Positions 32,040 through 41,315 of a stretch of DNA of 41,315 nucleotides are shown piece after piece. The notes beneath the pieces were generated by a model. That model was not told where the DNA came from and ran no database searches. It worked only from the letters and a program-made list of their open reading frames with translations. Position 1 is the stretch's first letter, and the number at the start of each line of letters is the position of its first letter. A program made the translations under genes and the position numbers. This DNA comes from Amphimedon queenslandica (Eukaryota; Porifera; Demospongiae; Haplosclerida; Niphatidae): contig NW_003546832.1 of NCBI RefSeq assembly GCF_000090795.2, forward strand, positions 14,542-55,856. The letters run 5' to 3'.

Positions 32040-35000
32040 TTTGGATGGTGTGTCATCAGAGACTGAAACTGCAAACAATAAATTTGAAGAGTTGGCTTTT
32101 GAGAAAATTTGTACATGTCAAGTGAAGAGCAAGTAAGAGAGAGAGAGACAGAGACATAGAGAGAGGAATTGAGCATGCATTTGTGTGTGTTACTGAGTAA
32201 AAAGAGAAAATTTTTAAAGATGAAAATTTTGAAAAATTTTTTGATGTCATGGTGACCATTACACCATCCAACTATCAATAGATAATACTAATATCAATAA
32301 TGTCATCAAAGATCTTGTACTTTCCATAATCTCATTAAAAACTTTATTACTTCTGGTAAGTATATTTATTGTTGTTAATTAATAAATATTGATTAGGTGA
32401 GCAGAGTTTTGGTGTGTGTGTGTGTGTGTGATTCTACGTGATATTGGTATCCTAATTCCTGAACTGATAATTGTTCATATTGAGGGGATGGGCTTGTTGA
32501 AACTGGATAAGTTTAATGATTTGATTAATGATCGCTTTGGCAACGATGAAAAGGTAACATATGTACTTGTATTTGTACTTTTCATAGCCTAAAAATTATT
32601 ATTAATAATATTGACTTTATTTTATTAAAATTATAAAGCTAACTGCAGCTACTTGTCTAGTGTATGTTAGTGAGCATAGCAATAGTCCTATATCAGTCTT
32701 CACTAGTGATGGTGTGTTTGTTAAGAAGTTTGGAAGTAAAGGCAGTAATATTGATCAGTTTAATGATCCTTATGAATTAGCATTTGATAAACATGGATTC
32801 TTGTATGTTTGTGATAATTAAGGATAATGATTGTCTTGTTGTTTATTAGTTATTAATTACTATTTCTTTTATATTGTTAATAATCATTATTATAGTTATT
32901 ATACTGATACAGTCACTGGTATGTGTACTGGAATTACATTCAGCATAACTTCAGTAGCACCGCAATATCCTAATAACTAGGAGAAGAAATTATTCCTTCT
33001 TGTATTACAATATCTGTGCTTACTTTATGATATGTGTATAATCATTAGCACATAATGTATTAATTCACTTTTAATTGTGTCATAGTTCTGCCTATGGTGG
33101 TCAGCGGTGATTGGGACAACCACTTCAACAAATGAGCAACCAGTTCATCACTTTGACGGTTAGACCGACCATGCAATTTATATTAATATATTTAATAACC
33201 ATACATTAAGCATAATATTATAGTCTAATGGACAGGCATGGTGTACATAAATTTAGAGGGAACAATATCAGTCTCCAACTACCTCTGATTTTTTTCTAGT
33301 CTGAACCCTGTTGTGCCTCTACTAATCTTATTTAACTTAGAAAGAAATTTTTATGACGCTAAATTAAAGTGATGCATTATTCATAAGGCCACAATTTTTC
33401 AATTAAGAGAGCCATGCAAACTTCCAACACATCAAACACTAAATTACTAAATCCTCTCCTTTTCTTCTGTATATGTACAGAGATCACCAGCAGTGTTACA
33501 GCTCAATGATAATTAGGAGTCCCAGTCCAGAGGCATTAGTACATACTACTAGATATGCTAGACCTTCATCTCAGAGCAGCTACATATCAGAGGATCTACA
33601 AACTATAGCATCAGTAGAAGTAAGAGTATTAATATGATGTATTACAATTATTGTGCTTCGCAATAGGAAACCAAGGGCAAGGGAAGCTATAGCAAGTTTC
33701 ATTGTGTGTGTATGGGATGCCTGCTTGAGGTGAAGCTGAGGGCAGATATCAAGGGACCCAGGTATTACATTACTGATACTCACCTCCAAACACACTGGTC
33801 ACTACATATACTGTACATTATATCAATATTGTACATGTATGTTATTTTTAGTAACTACATGGTATAAGTATATGATATACCACACCGGTGAGGTGTATAT
33901 GGCTTATATACGCCCCGAGCCCGAGGGCGGAGCCCGAGGGCGAGGGTCGTATATAGCCATATACACCGAACCGGTGTGGTATATTAAATTTATTACCTGA
34001 AGAAGCCACACCTCGAATTTATATGGAACACGTGTCTAAAAATCTATTGAGCATGCTCAGTAGTGGTCACGTGTAGAAAAATGGCAGAGAAAGAAAACAT
34101 CGATCCATTGTTTGATCCTAACCCATCCAAGAAGCGCAAGGTTTCTCTGTCTCTGAAAGGCAAAAGAAAGGAGAAAAGGTTTGGTAGTGTGTCCGAGGAG
34201 GCTTTAAGTTCTATGGCGAAGACACAAATGACAAAAAATACCGAAAAGTCTAGCAAATGGGCAATGGCAAATTTTGTAGAGTGGTTTCACGAGTACAACA
34301 AAAGGAACGAGGATGCTACCTGCCCAGAAGAGGTAATTACTCCCAGCTGTTCTAAGGACTTACTCAATAAATGGCTGTGTGTGTATATAAGCGAAACTCG
34401 AAATAAGTCCGGTGAGCTATATCCACCTAGTACAATCCAGTCACTTCTCTCTGGAATACTCCGTTATATGAGGCAAGAAAACCCAAGTTATCCTAACTTC
34501 TTCAGCAAAGATGATCCTGCATTTTCTACATTTCAAGCTACACTTAATAATGTCTTTAAGAGCCTCCGCAGTGGTGGCATTGGTGCTGAAGCATCTCACA
34601 CTGAAACTATTACTTCTGAAGAGGAAGACACACTTTGGGAAACAGGTGTTTTAAATATCGACTCTCCTAAAGGTTTACTTCGTTGTGTATTTTATTATAA
34701 TGGGAAGTGCTTTTGTCTTCGTGGGGGGCAAGAACACAGGGAGTTAGGAGTAAGCCAATTGAAGCGTTTGTATAATCCCGATTGTTATATTTACTCGGAG
34801 AGATCGTCAAAGAATCGACCTGGGGGAACAGCTCAAATTAGGCTTGAACATAAAACTGTTCCAATTGTTGCTAATCATGCTGCAGGGATTTGTTGCCATG
34901 TCTTTTTATTGGATATGTACCTTAAGAAACTCCCCCCTATTGCCATAGAGAAAGATTATTTTTACTGCAAGCCATCACCAGTTGCTTCAGAGGATAAGCC

Positions 35001-36159
35001 CCAGGGCCATAGCCAGGAACTTAAAATAGGGGGTTCGAAAATTGCTGCGCGCGAAGCGCGCAGCGAAAATTTTGACAAAATGGGGCGTGGTTGGTAGGCG
35101 TGGTCGAGATTTACGCATCTCAGCCATGTGCTGACTCAGCTAAAATGGCTATCTGTGCTTCTCGCTGTTGCCAAAATGCTAATCCTGCTTTTGCAGTGCT
35201 GTTCTTCATGACAGGAGCTAATCTAAAACTTTTTTGCAGCTACAACAGGGGGTTCGTCCGAACCCCCCGAACCCCCCCTGGCTACGGGCCTGAGCCCTGG
35301 TATTATCCTGTTCCAGTTGGAAAAAACACATTAGGAAACATGGTAAAGGACATGGCTACAGAGGCAGGATTATCTGGAAAGAAAACAAATCACTCGTTAC
35401 GAGTTGCAGGAGCTACGTCATTATACAGAGCTGGAGTACCTGAACGAATAATACAGGAAAGGACAGGACACCGTAGTTTACAGTCATTGAGGCAGTATGA
35501 GCGTACATCGGTTGATCAGGAAATGGCTGTATCTCGTATACTAAGTGGAGAAGCTGACAGGTACAATCCAAAGCCAGAACCTATATCAACATGTGCTGTG
35601 ACCGAAGCTACATGTAGTACTTCTATTAAGATAGAAGAGAATCCTTCTCCTAAAGCTTCCAAACAACCAATGGTACAGTACAACAATTGTACTGTGAATG
35701 TTTTTGGTGGTGGAAAAGCTCAGGCAAGTCCAGCTCCATATCCACAGTATTTGCCTCCACCCTCATCATTGATGGATCAATGGATCAATGAAGGATATCA
35801 GGATTTTGCAGACTACACTTATTAGTGCTCTCTCATAATAATCACTTATGACTTACAATACTCTTATATTAATCACTTGTGTTATATTACTCTTTTGTTA
35901 TTATTATTAATAATAATTATAGTGTTAACCACAACCAGGGAGTATATGAAACTTCAAAGGGTAATATATCAAACCTAGGGAGTATATGCAATATATACAC
36001 CCACATTTTTCTTTGATGTGTGGCTTCTTCAGGATATAAGTATATTTATCTGTGTCTTGTTAATTTTGCAAGCATGTGTGTGTTCATGTATGCAGGAGCT
36101 ATCACTGGTTAATGATGATACTATCATACAAGAAGAAGATAACAGTTCGCTATATCTAA
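32040..36159 (+). CDS. Provisional multi-exon gene of unknown function
   Basis: Candidate exons with GT-AG borders and matching phase: 32040-32132, 32312-32355, 32405-32553, 33086-33158, 33483-33619, 33667-33761 and 36096-36159 (stop TAA). The best supported are 33483-33619 (SPSPEALVHTTRYARPSSQS) and 33667-33761 (ETKGKGSYSKFHCVCMGC). The 5' end was not found. A gt microsatellite (32411-32431) lies in the third listed exon, which makes its start doubtful. The last intron (33762-36095) holds the tyrosine-recombinase transposon, and a TRIM-NHL fragment lies in the intron after 32553. I do not recognise the family. Confidence 0.35.
32411..32431 (+). repeat. GT microsatellite
   Basis: About ten gt units near the start of a candidate exon. 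Confidence 0.85.
32636..32825 (+). pseudogene. TRIM-NHL copy 5, 3' fragment
   Basis: About 190 bp matching the last one and a half NHL units of the TRIM-NHL genes (SVFTSDGVFVKKFGSKGSN). No other part of the gene is nearby. It is a leftover of local duplication. Confidence 0.85.
33875..33984. repeat. 110-bp hairpin with GC-rich centre
   Basis: The arms (atataccacaccgg ... gtgtatatggc facing gccatatacac ... ccggtgtggtatat) are nearly complementary over about 40 bp. They surround a cccgagggcg-type repeat, which is unusually GC-rich for this window. It ends 11 bp before the left terminal repeat of the transposon at 33996, so it may belong to it or be an older insertion site. Confidence 0.8.
34081..35825 (+). 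pseudogene. Crypton-like tyrosine recombinase, split by a MITE
   Basis: The open frame from ATG 34081 runs to the MITE at 35002 and resumes after it to the stop at 35825. The N-terminal part is lysine-rich with a nuclear-signal-like PSKKRKV, followed by an SAM-like helical core. The recombinase part shows the expected residues: Arg in LRGGQEHREL, HSLR, GHRS and the nucleophile Tyr in LRQYERTS. The stretch NHSLRVAGATSLYRAGVPER matches the Crypton-derived DUF3504 domain also found in KCTD1, QRICH1 and ZMYM proteins. The two halves share one frame once the 291-bp insert and one copy of its 5-bp duplication are discounted, so the gene was intact until that insertion. A glutamine/proline-rich tail follows the domain. 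Confidence 0.85.
35002..35292. mobile_element. 291-bp MITE inside the recombinase gene
   Basis: The ends cagggccatagccagg and cctggctacgggcctg are inverted repeats with subterminal gggggttcg and cgaaccccc. A 5-bp duplication agccc flanks it (34997-35001 and 35293-35297). An internal palindrome gctgcgcgcgaagcgcgcagc lies near 35044. Non-coding; it interrupts the recombinase after codon Lys in the ...EDK segment. Confidence 0.9.
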
Positions 36160-36354
36160 TCAAGTACTAATGAAACTTAATTTTAGCAGTAAAAAGAGGG
36201 AAAGAGAGAAGAGAAGGAGGTATAGAGAGTGTCGTATTGCAATGATGACACAAAAGCCAAAGACAACTGAAGGAACATGTTTGACCAGTTTTTAATTATT
36301 GATCATAAGTACATGTAGTTTATGTCAAATATTTTCAATCATGTGTCATTGTGC

Positions 36355-36635
36355 ATGTGAAGAATAAGGCAGAATTTTGTCAAAAAATGGCTAAAAATGA
36401 CCCTCAAAATTTATTACATTTTCTGATACTTATTGATATCCTGATGCTGTGTAGAAAGTTTGAGCTGATTCCAATACTAAATTTTCAAGTTTTGACTATT
36501 TTAAAAACGGGCATTTTTGAAAATACCCAAGGTTATAGCCCATGGTTTTTCTAAATAATGGCTTAAATGACACCCGATTTTCATTACATTTTCTGACACT
36601 TATTGATGTCCCTATACTGTGTATATAGTTGAAGT
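36355..36635 (+). repeat. Dispersed ~160-bp repeat, two monomers
   Basis: Degenerate copies of the repeat at 185-500 (ttctgatacttattgatatcc, gtagaaagtttgagctgatt). A gene is not seen in 36160-36930. Confidence 0.6.
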
Positions 36636-36939
36636 CTGCAACTCAAATTTGTTGAAGTACAATTATTTTATACCAGCAGTCATTAAATCAATATCTTTGT
36701 TATACATGTATCCTGTAGTAGCAGCTGCTGGTTATGGTAGTCCGTCAATTTACCTCATACATACCAATTAGTGATTATGAATATCATTAAGCATATTCTC
36801 TATTACTAAATAATATTGTATGGTTTCTTACCAAACGAGAGAGAGGGATAATAGTACTAATTATAGCTCTTATGTTAAGAACCAAACTAATTGCAAAAAC
36901 TGTCCATTTCTTGATATGATGCATATTTTATGTGTATGT

Positions 36940-37052
36940 ACATATACATGTACATGTAGATTATATAGAGTACATACAGTATAAACATGTACATGTACAT
37001 GCATGCACTTGTTTTATGCATTTAGTTGTACATGTGTACATGTATGTTTGTG
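36940..37052. repeat. ACATGT/ATGTAC hexamer-rich stretch
   Basis: Several runs of the self-complementary acatgtacatgt type. Similar short runs occur at dozens of non-coding places, for example 10083, 11355, 19065, 20790, 20925 and 21345. Confidence 0.8.
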
Positions 37053-37135
37053 TGTTTATATTAATACATTATGTGCGACTTGTTTCCTAATAAGTAAGTT
37101 AAGTTATGAGTAAAACAGTAATACTATTGTATACT

Positions 37136-37534
37136 AGGCCTGAGCGATAGTAAGTAATATCACTGTCACAATATTTACTAACTCTACTATCACAATAGTG
37201 AACGTATCATGATAGTTTAGCCACAGTGTTTACATGTGGAAATACAATGATTTAATAGAATGCAGTCATTCTACTTATCAATCCATGTAATATTAATCTG
37301 TAAAAGTACATTTAACCCAATTTTTAACAAGAAACACTCCCACTGCATGTACTGAAAACATGTTCACATGATACTGGTTTAGTAGGGACAGTGAAGTAAG
37401 GCTATGCTAGTATATAAGGGGTACCTTCCTTTAATTACTCACTGCGACTCTAGTTTAGGAATATTATCATGATATAATAATATTGTCATGATAGTTAAAA
37501 TAGCAGCATCATAATCATGATAGCCTAGGCCTCT
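37136..37534. mobile_element. Candidate MITE, ~400 bp
   Basis: The left end aggcctgagcgatagta and the right end tcatgatagcctaggcct are imperfect inverted repeats, with many internal atcatgat and atagt palindromes. Non-coding. Borders are approximate. Confidence 0.5.
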
Positions 37535-37592
37535 TGGAGTACACACATCTTTTACACCCTTGGCCCTTCCTCCTTAACCCTGGTTTCCATAT

Positions 37593-38040
37593 ACCATATA
37601 ACACATATATTTTGTGGATAATGAATTTTGCAAATTTCGCTGATTGGCAAAATTTTCCAATACCTTAATCTGTGAAAATTTACTATTAATTAAATAGGTG
37701 GTGTCTTGTGCACGAGAAGCCGTGCCTTTAATTTAGAACAGCACATGCATTAAGAAGAAATTCTACTGCTAGCTTGTTTTGTCTACTGCTGGCTTGTTTA
37801 GGTATTTGAAGAAGATTGATCCTGCTCCTACTAGTCAGACCACTTCACCTCTACCTGATCCTTAGGCGAATCTTTCATCAAAATTACCTTTGCACTGACT
37901 GTAGCGCACCATGCCCACTATGATTACATTAATTGTTATTATTTAAAACCTGATGATGTCGCAAAATTTTTTATCTGCAAATGGTTAGAAGGAACAATTT
38001 CGCGAAATTTTATATCCATGAAATATAAGTGCTATAGGGT
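37593..38040. mobile_element. MITE of the TACCNTA family, ~450 bp
   Basis: The left end taccatataacacatatatt and the right end aatataagtgctatagggta are imperfect inverted repeats, with inner aaattttgc-type blocks as in the MITE at 25691-25908. Non-coding. Confidence 0.6.
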
Positions 38041-38130
38041 ACTTGTTCACGTACATTTTTGTGGGTATTGTATGGATTCTGTGGTTAGCAGCCTACAACT
38101 GCACTGCTGGCTGCTGCTACTGATTGTTGT

Positions 38131-38154
38131 AACTTGTATCTGCAGATACAAGTT
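38131..38154. repeat. Perfect 24-bp palindrome
   Basis: Each half reads aacttgtatctg and its exact complement follows without a spacer. It sits in non-coding sequence just after the MITE. Confidence 0.9.
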
Positions 38155-38394
38155 ACTTGCAAATACCTCCCTTTCTCCCCTTCCTTCCTTTGGCACTCCC
38201 CTGCCCTGCCTGAGATGTCAATCAAATCTAAGTCATTAATGTTCTTTAAATTCTCTTTATAATTGGATTGCTACATGTATCATTGTGTAGCTGTTCTATG
38301 TAGCATGCATCTGTGTTGAACCTGTCTCTGGTAGTCATATTTAGCATGCATTTTATGATGCATTATCATTATCTAAGGAATTATCCAAAATTTG

Positions 38395-38510
38395 TCCTAC
38401 CCATAATCTTTATAAATGGAGAATTCTCTCCTTTTCATTTTTGGCGACATTTTCTTTGATAACGTGTACCATAGTACAGGGACTTTGGCTCAATTTTTGA
38501 GCCACTTTAT
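38395..38510 (-). repeat. Dispersed repeat, inverted partial monomer
   Basis: Reverse-complement match to part of the repeat at 185-500 (ggagaattctctccttttca, ttttggcga, gggactttggctcaattttt). Confidence 0.55.
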
Positions 38511-38723
38511 TCCCAATGATATAATGAGCATTACCATTTATGAATAATGACATTATATACTGTAGAGTGCATGCTATAAATAATGTCTATTACATTCATA
38601 GTAACTCCTAATAAGGAATTGGGTGATAGCCTAAACCTGCCCATTTGCTGATACCAGCTGTATGGCTGAAGGAAGTGAGTTCTCTTTATAAAAGTGTATC
38701 TTTTAGCACTGCACTCACTGTAG

Positions 38724-39784
38724 GTAAGACTGCAAAGGAGGTCTTTAAAAAGACACTACCAAAGCTTATTAACACACTTGGGAAGGAACCCCCTTTTACT
38801 ATTGTCACTGCTTTTTTATATGCTAAAGGACTGATTGCAGAACAAGAACTTAAAGCCATTAAGACCAAACAAGGTGTTGAAAGAGGTAGTGAAGTGGCTT
38901 TTAAGCTCACAGACAAGATAAAGGATAGTGATGATCCTACTGCCTGTCTACTTACGATATGTGAGATATTTGAATCTGATGATGTAGAAAATGATACATT
39001 GAAAAAACATGGAGCAAGCATGAGAGAGAGTATATCAAGTAAAACACATTCCATTATGATCCTTCTAAACACTTTATTTTTTAATAGACGGCACAACTGC
39101 TACACCTCAAGTTTCTTCATACCCTCCAACTGTGGCACCTAGGACAAACCCTAATAAACTAAGTACAATACTGCTAAATAAAATTCTCTATAATTGCAAC
39201 TGATAATCTATTTGATATTAAAAAACACATTCATTATAATATCCATGCAACATTTGTGGAATTGTCCCCAATGCAAAGTTTATTCCTATACCTATGCTGT
39301 GACGTCATGTGTCAAAACTTGTGCGGGATTTAAATCATATTCACATACCGGTAACCACAAAAATTAATTCCTCACAAAAGTTTTCAGCCATAGAAAAATA
39401 ATTATTATTACACACAGCAGTCTAATATAAGGTTATAACAAATAATGCTTTGAATTATGTATCACTGGCACTTATTAATCTCATACAATTTAGGTGCTTC
39501 AGACCGGTTTAGAAGAGTTTCTGATAGACTTGTAGGCTCCATATCATCTTGTCTGACTACAGTGTCAGGGAAACTTAATGCAAGGAGGCTGATAGCACAG
39601 GAGCTACATGATGAAATGATTAATGGTCGTGATATTGATTCAAAAAAAGCTGCCAAGCTAGTACATGCAATGCAGAATACTCTTGATGCCCATGCTAATC
39701 CTGAGACATATCTAAATGATGTGTGCTCAGCATTGAAAGATGTTGGAGAGATACCAATCACTAATATAGTGAATGAATTACAAT
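38724..39784 (+). CDS. Two death-fold-like domain exons
   Basis: Exon A (38724-39038, 105 codons) and exon B (39494-39784, 97 codons) are each bordered by AG and GT and are phase 1 at both ends. Between them is a short Ser/Thr/Pro linker exon candidate (39088-39162, VSSYPPTVAPR). Both domains look all-helical with a similar layout: A has TAFLYAKGLIAEQELKAI and DDPTACLLTICEIFE; B has RRLIAQELHDEMINGRDI and PETYLNDVCSALKD. The pattern is that of CARD-like death-fold domains, which act as adaptors in apoptosis and innate immunity. This is pattern recognition only. Start and end exons of the gene are not identified; B ends in a strong gtaagt donor, so the gene continues downstream. Confidence 0.5.
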
Positions 39785-40589
39785 GTAAGTTAACTAATTT
39801 CATTTGTTACCAACATTTTGTGATACCATTATATAGAGTGAAACAGATTTATTCTACTCATAATCAACTGCTGCATTGAATAATTTATTAGGTTTTGTGC
39901 ATGTGCTTTGAATATGACTTTAATACATTGTTTGTGTGATTTTTTTATGCCTGTTTATTTCAAAATTTTTGTGTTTTTAATTGTTCTATTGAAAAGAAAG
40001 TGTTTCTGAAACATAACTTTGTATGCAAATGCCATAATAAAAGCCCTATACCCTTAATAAGATATTGCATGAATTATTGATTTATTGTCCATGCGAAGGC
40101 ATTTGGCTTAATTATACAGAGTATATACCAACGGAGCAAGTCGTTCTTCTTAACAGTAGTAACAGAGCCCCCTAAAGAAAAGGTAGTTATATATACCAGC
40201 TGTATTAGTGTATGCTGGTCCCTCCTCTCCCTATTACAAACCACACTGGATAATATTTAGTCTAGCTAGATATTAATCAGCTAATTATATCAGCTCAACC
40301 CTCCGCCTACAGTCATTGGGAGGCAGCAAGACTATATAGGTAACATTGATATTGAAATGTGGTCCAAAGAGGCTTGTTTGGCATGTCGTAACTTTATAAA
40401 ATTGTGTTTCGAAGATTATTATTTCAGTGTCTTTTTTGGTAATTATTATTATATAGTGGAAGGGAATTGTAATTATTAAGTAAGTGGAATGAATTTCTTA
40501 TTGATTATCAATAAGCAATTTATTCCACTTAATTTGCTTTGCTATTTTACCCATTCCTTTCTCTTCCTTTGCTTTCCATTGCTTTCCCA
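39785..40589. other. Non-coding, no exon supported
   Basis: AT-rich sequence after exon B; contains a palindromic stretch near 40480-40530 (aagtggaatgaatttctt facing aagcaatttattccactt). No gene seen. Confidence 0.5.
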
Positions 40590-40755
40590 AAAATTGCTCT
40601 AAAATCAGCCCAATTTTATTTCATTTTATAATGTCCTTTGCTACATGTAGAAAGTTTGAGCTGTTTTTGACTGAGTTATGAGCATTTTTTATAATTAGCC
40701 AAGTTTCGAGAAAAAGCAAACGGCTATTGTGGTCCATGGTTTTTGCAAAAAATGG
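40590..40755 (+). repeat. Dispersed ~160-bp repeat, one monomer
   Basis: A degenerate relative of the repeat at 185-500, with gtagaaagtttgagctg and ggtccatggtttttgcaaaa blocks. A possible short Ser-rich exon ends at the donor near 40819 (ASISRERLKK), but it is too short to support. Confidence 0.5.
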
Positions 40756-40879
40756 CTCAGAAAACACCACTAGCTCAAGCTCCTCTACTGCTAGTATCAG
40801 TCGAGAGAGATTGAAGAAGGTATGGTTGATATTAACATAATAACACATGCACTAATCACTGAATTTGTATCATTAATAG

Positions 40880-41200
40880 GTACATTTAGATCTGATATTT
40901 TTATAGAGTAATGACAGAATGTATACTAGGAGAGGCTTGATCTAAATACATTAGTAGATCTAGATAAGTTACATGAGAAGAGGATGATAAGCGAATGAAA
41001 GAAAACTAAAGTTCTTGATGAAAGATGTGGACTAATTGCTAATCAAAGAATGGACGAGCTGCTTAGTTTAGTTTACTGAAGCATCCATTAGGGAGGGTGG
41101 GGGAGATTTTGGTTTGTTTCTAGAAATAATTAAACAAGAGAATACAAGAAGAGCTGATAGACTAGCACAGACACTATTAGACAATTATAAAGATTAATCC
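40880..41200 (+). pseudogene. Decayed death-fold-like domain
   Basis: Translated pieces resemble the domains at 38724-39784: LVDLDKLHEKRMIS and VLDERCGLIANQRMDELLS in one frame, then FLEIIKQENTRRADRLAQTL in another, ending TAA near 41198. In-frame stops near 41000, 41079 and 41091 and a frame change show that it is broken, unless sequencing errors are involved. Confidence 0.5.
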
Positions 41201-41284
41201 TTTAGGTCTTACCTCAACTAAATCCAATAGATGAACAATCCGACAATGAGATCCAACTCATCCACTGAATGTACTCCAACCTAG

Positions 41285-41310
41285 AGGCACACTACATACG
41301 TAGTGTGCCT
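41285..41310. repeat. Perfect 11-bp inverted repeat at the window edge
   Basis: aggcacactac and its complement with a 4-base loop. It could be a transposon end that continues past the window. Confidence 0.7.
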
Positions 41311-41315
41311 TAACG

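Larger units (their letters stand above)
33996..36033 (+). mobile_element. Tyrosine-recombinase transposon with 16-bp TIRs
   Basis: A perfect 16-bp inverted repeat, cctgaagaagccacac (33996-34011) and its complement (36018-36033), brackets one recombinase gene. With the inner MITE the unit is 2038 bp. Cryptons, the known eukaryotic transposons with this recombinase type, are generally described as lacking terminal inverted repeats. No target duplication is evident. It sits in the last intron of the provisional host gene. Confidence 0.6.

Noticed and set aside
38686..39096. Minus-strand open frame opposite death-fold exon A, and the similar one at 39462-39803
   Set aside because: These are antisense shadows of exons A and B, whose plus-strand frames have splice sites and helical domain patterns.

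Overview
The window looks like nuclear DNA of a demosponge, most likely Amphimedon queenslandica or a close relative. This is inferred, not searched. The reasons are: AT-rich sequence with many self-complementary ATGTAC/ACATGT hexamer runs; compact genes with 44-60 bp GT-AG introns; tandem TRIM-NHL genes; an Ig/FN3 receptor built from phase-1 exons; death-fold-like domains on single exons; and many short inverted-repeat transposons, some nested in others. No prokaryotic, plasmid or organellar features are seen.

Layout. 1-2580: non-coding, with a dispersed ~160-bp repeat and a large fold-back inverted repeat. 2590-3284 (-): two-exon gene for a small secreted protein, with a ~125-bp tandem array upstream and a stop-containing duplicate at about 4362-4660. 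5705-9062 (-): ten-exon Ig/FN3 transmembrane receptor with a tyrosine-rich tail. 9406-16662 (-): a thirteen-exon gene that I reconstruct as centromere protein C (CENP-C/Mif2). Most of its exons are too short to stand out, and two hAT-like transposons with 8-bp target duplications sit in its introns. 16663-17334: a divergent promoter region with a CACGTG cluster. 17335-20972 (+): unrecognised multi-exon gene. 21496-32830: a TRIM-NHL (RING, B-box, coiled coil, filamin, NHL) cluster with two intact intronless genes (21700 +, 29882 -), one copy broken by a nonsense codon, an LTR-element insertion and a frameshift (24403-27371), one decayed copy (30667-31634) and a 3' fragment (32636-32825). 32040-36159 (+): exons of an unrecognised gene whose last intron holds a Crypton-like tyrosine-recombinase transposon, itself split by a 291-bp MITE. 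36160-38640: repeats and MITEs. 38724-39784 (+): exons with two death-fold-like domains. 40880-41200: a decayed copy of such a domain.

The gene models were made by hand from open frames, splice dinucleotides and intron phase. Where each exon keeps both phase and protein similarity (CENP-C, the receptor) I am fairly confident. Where only frame and splice sites agree (the genes at 17335 and 32040) the exon chains are provisional. The genes do not form one pathway. The common themes are recent local duplication (of genes, exons and domains) and repeated transposon insertion.
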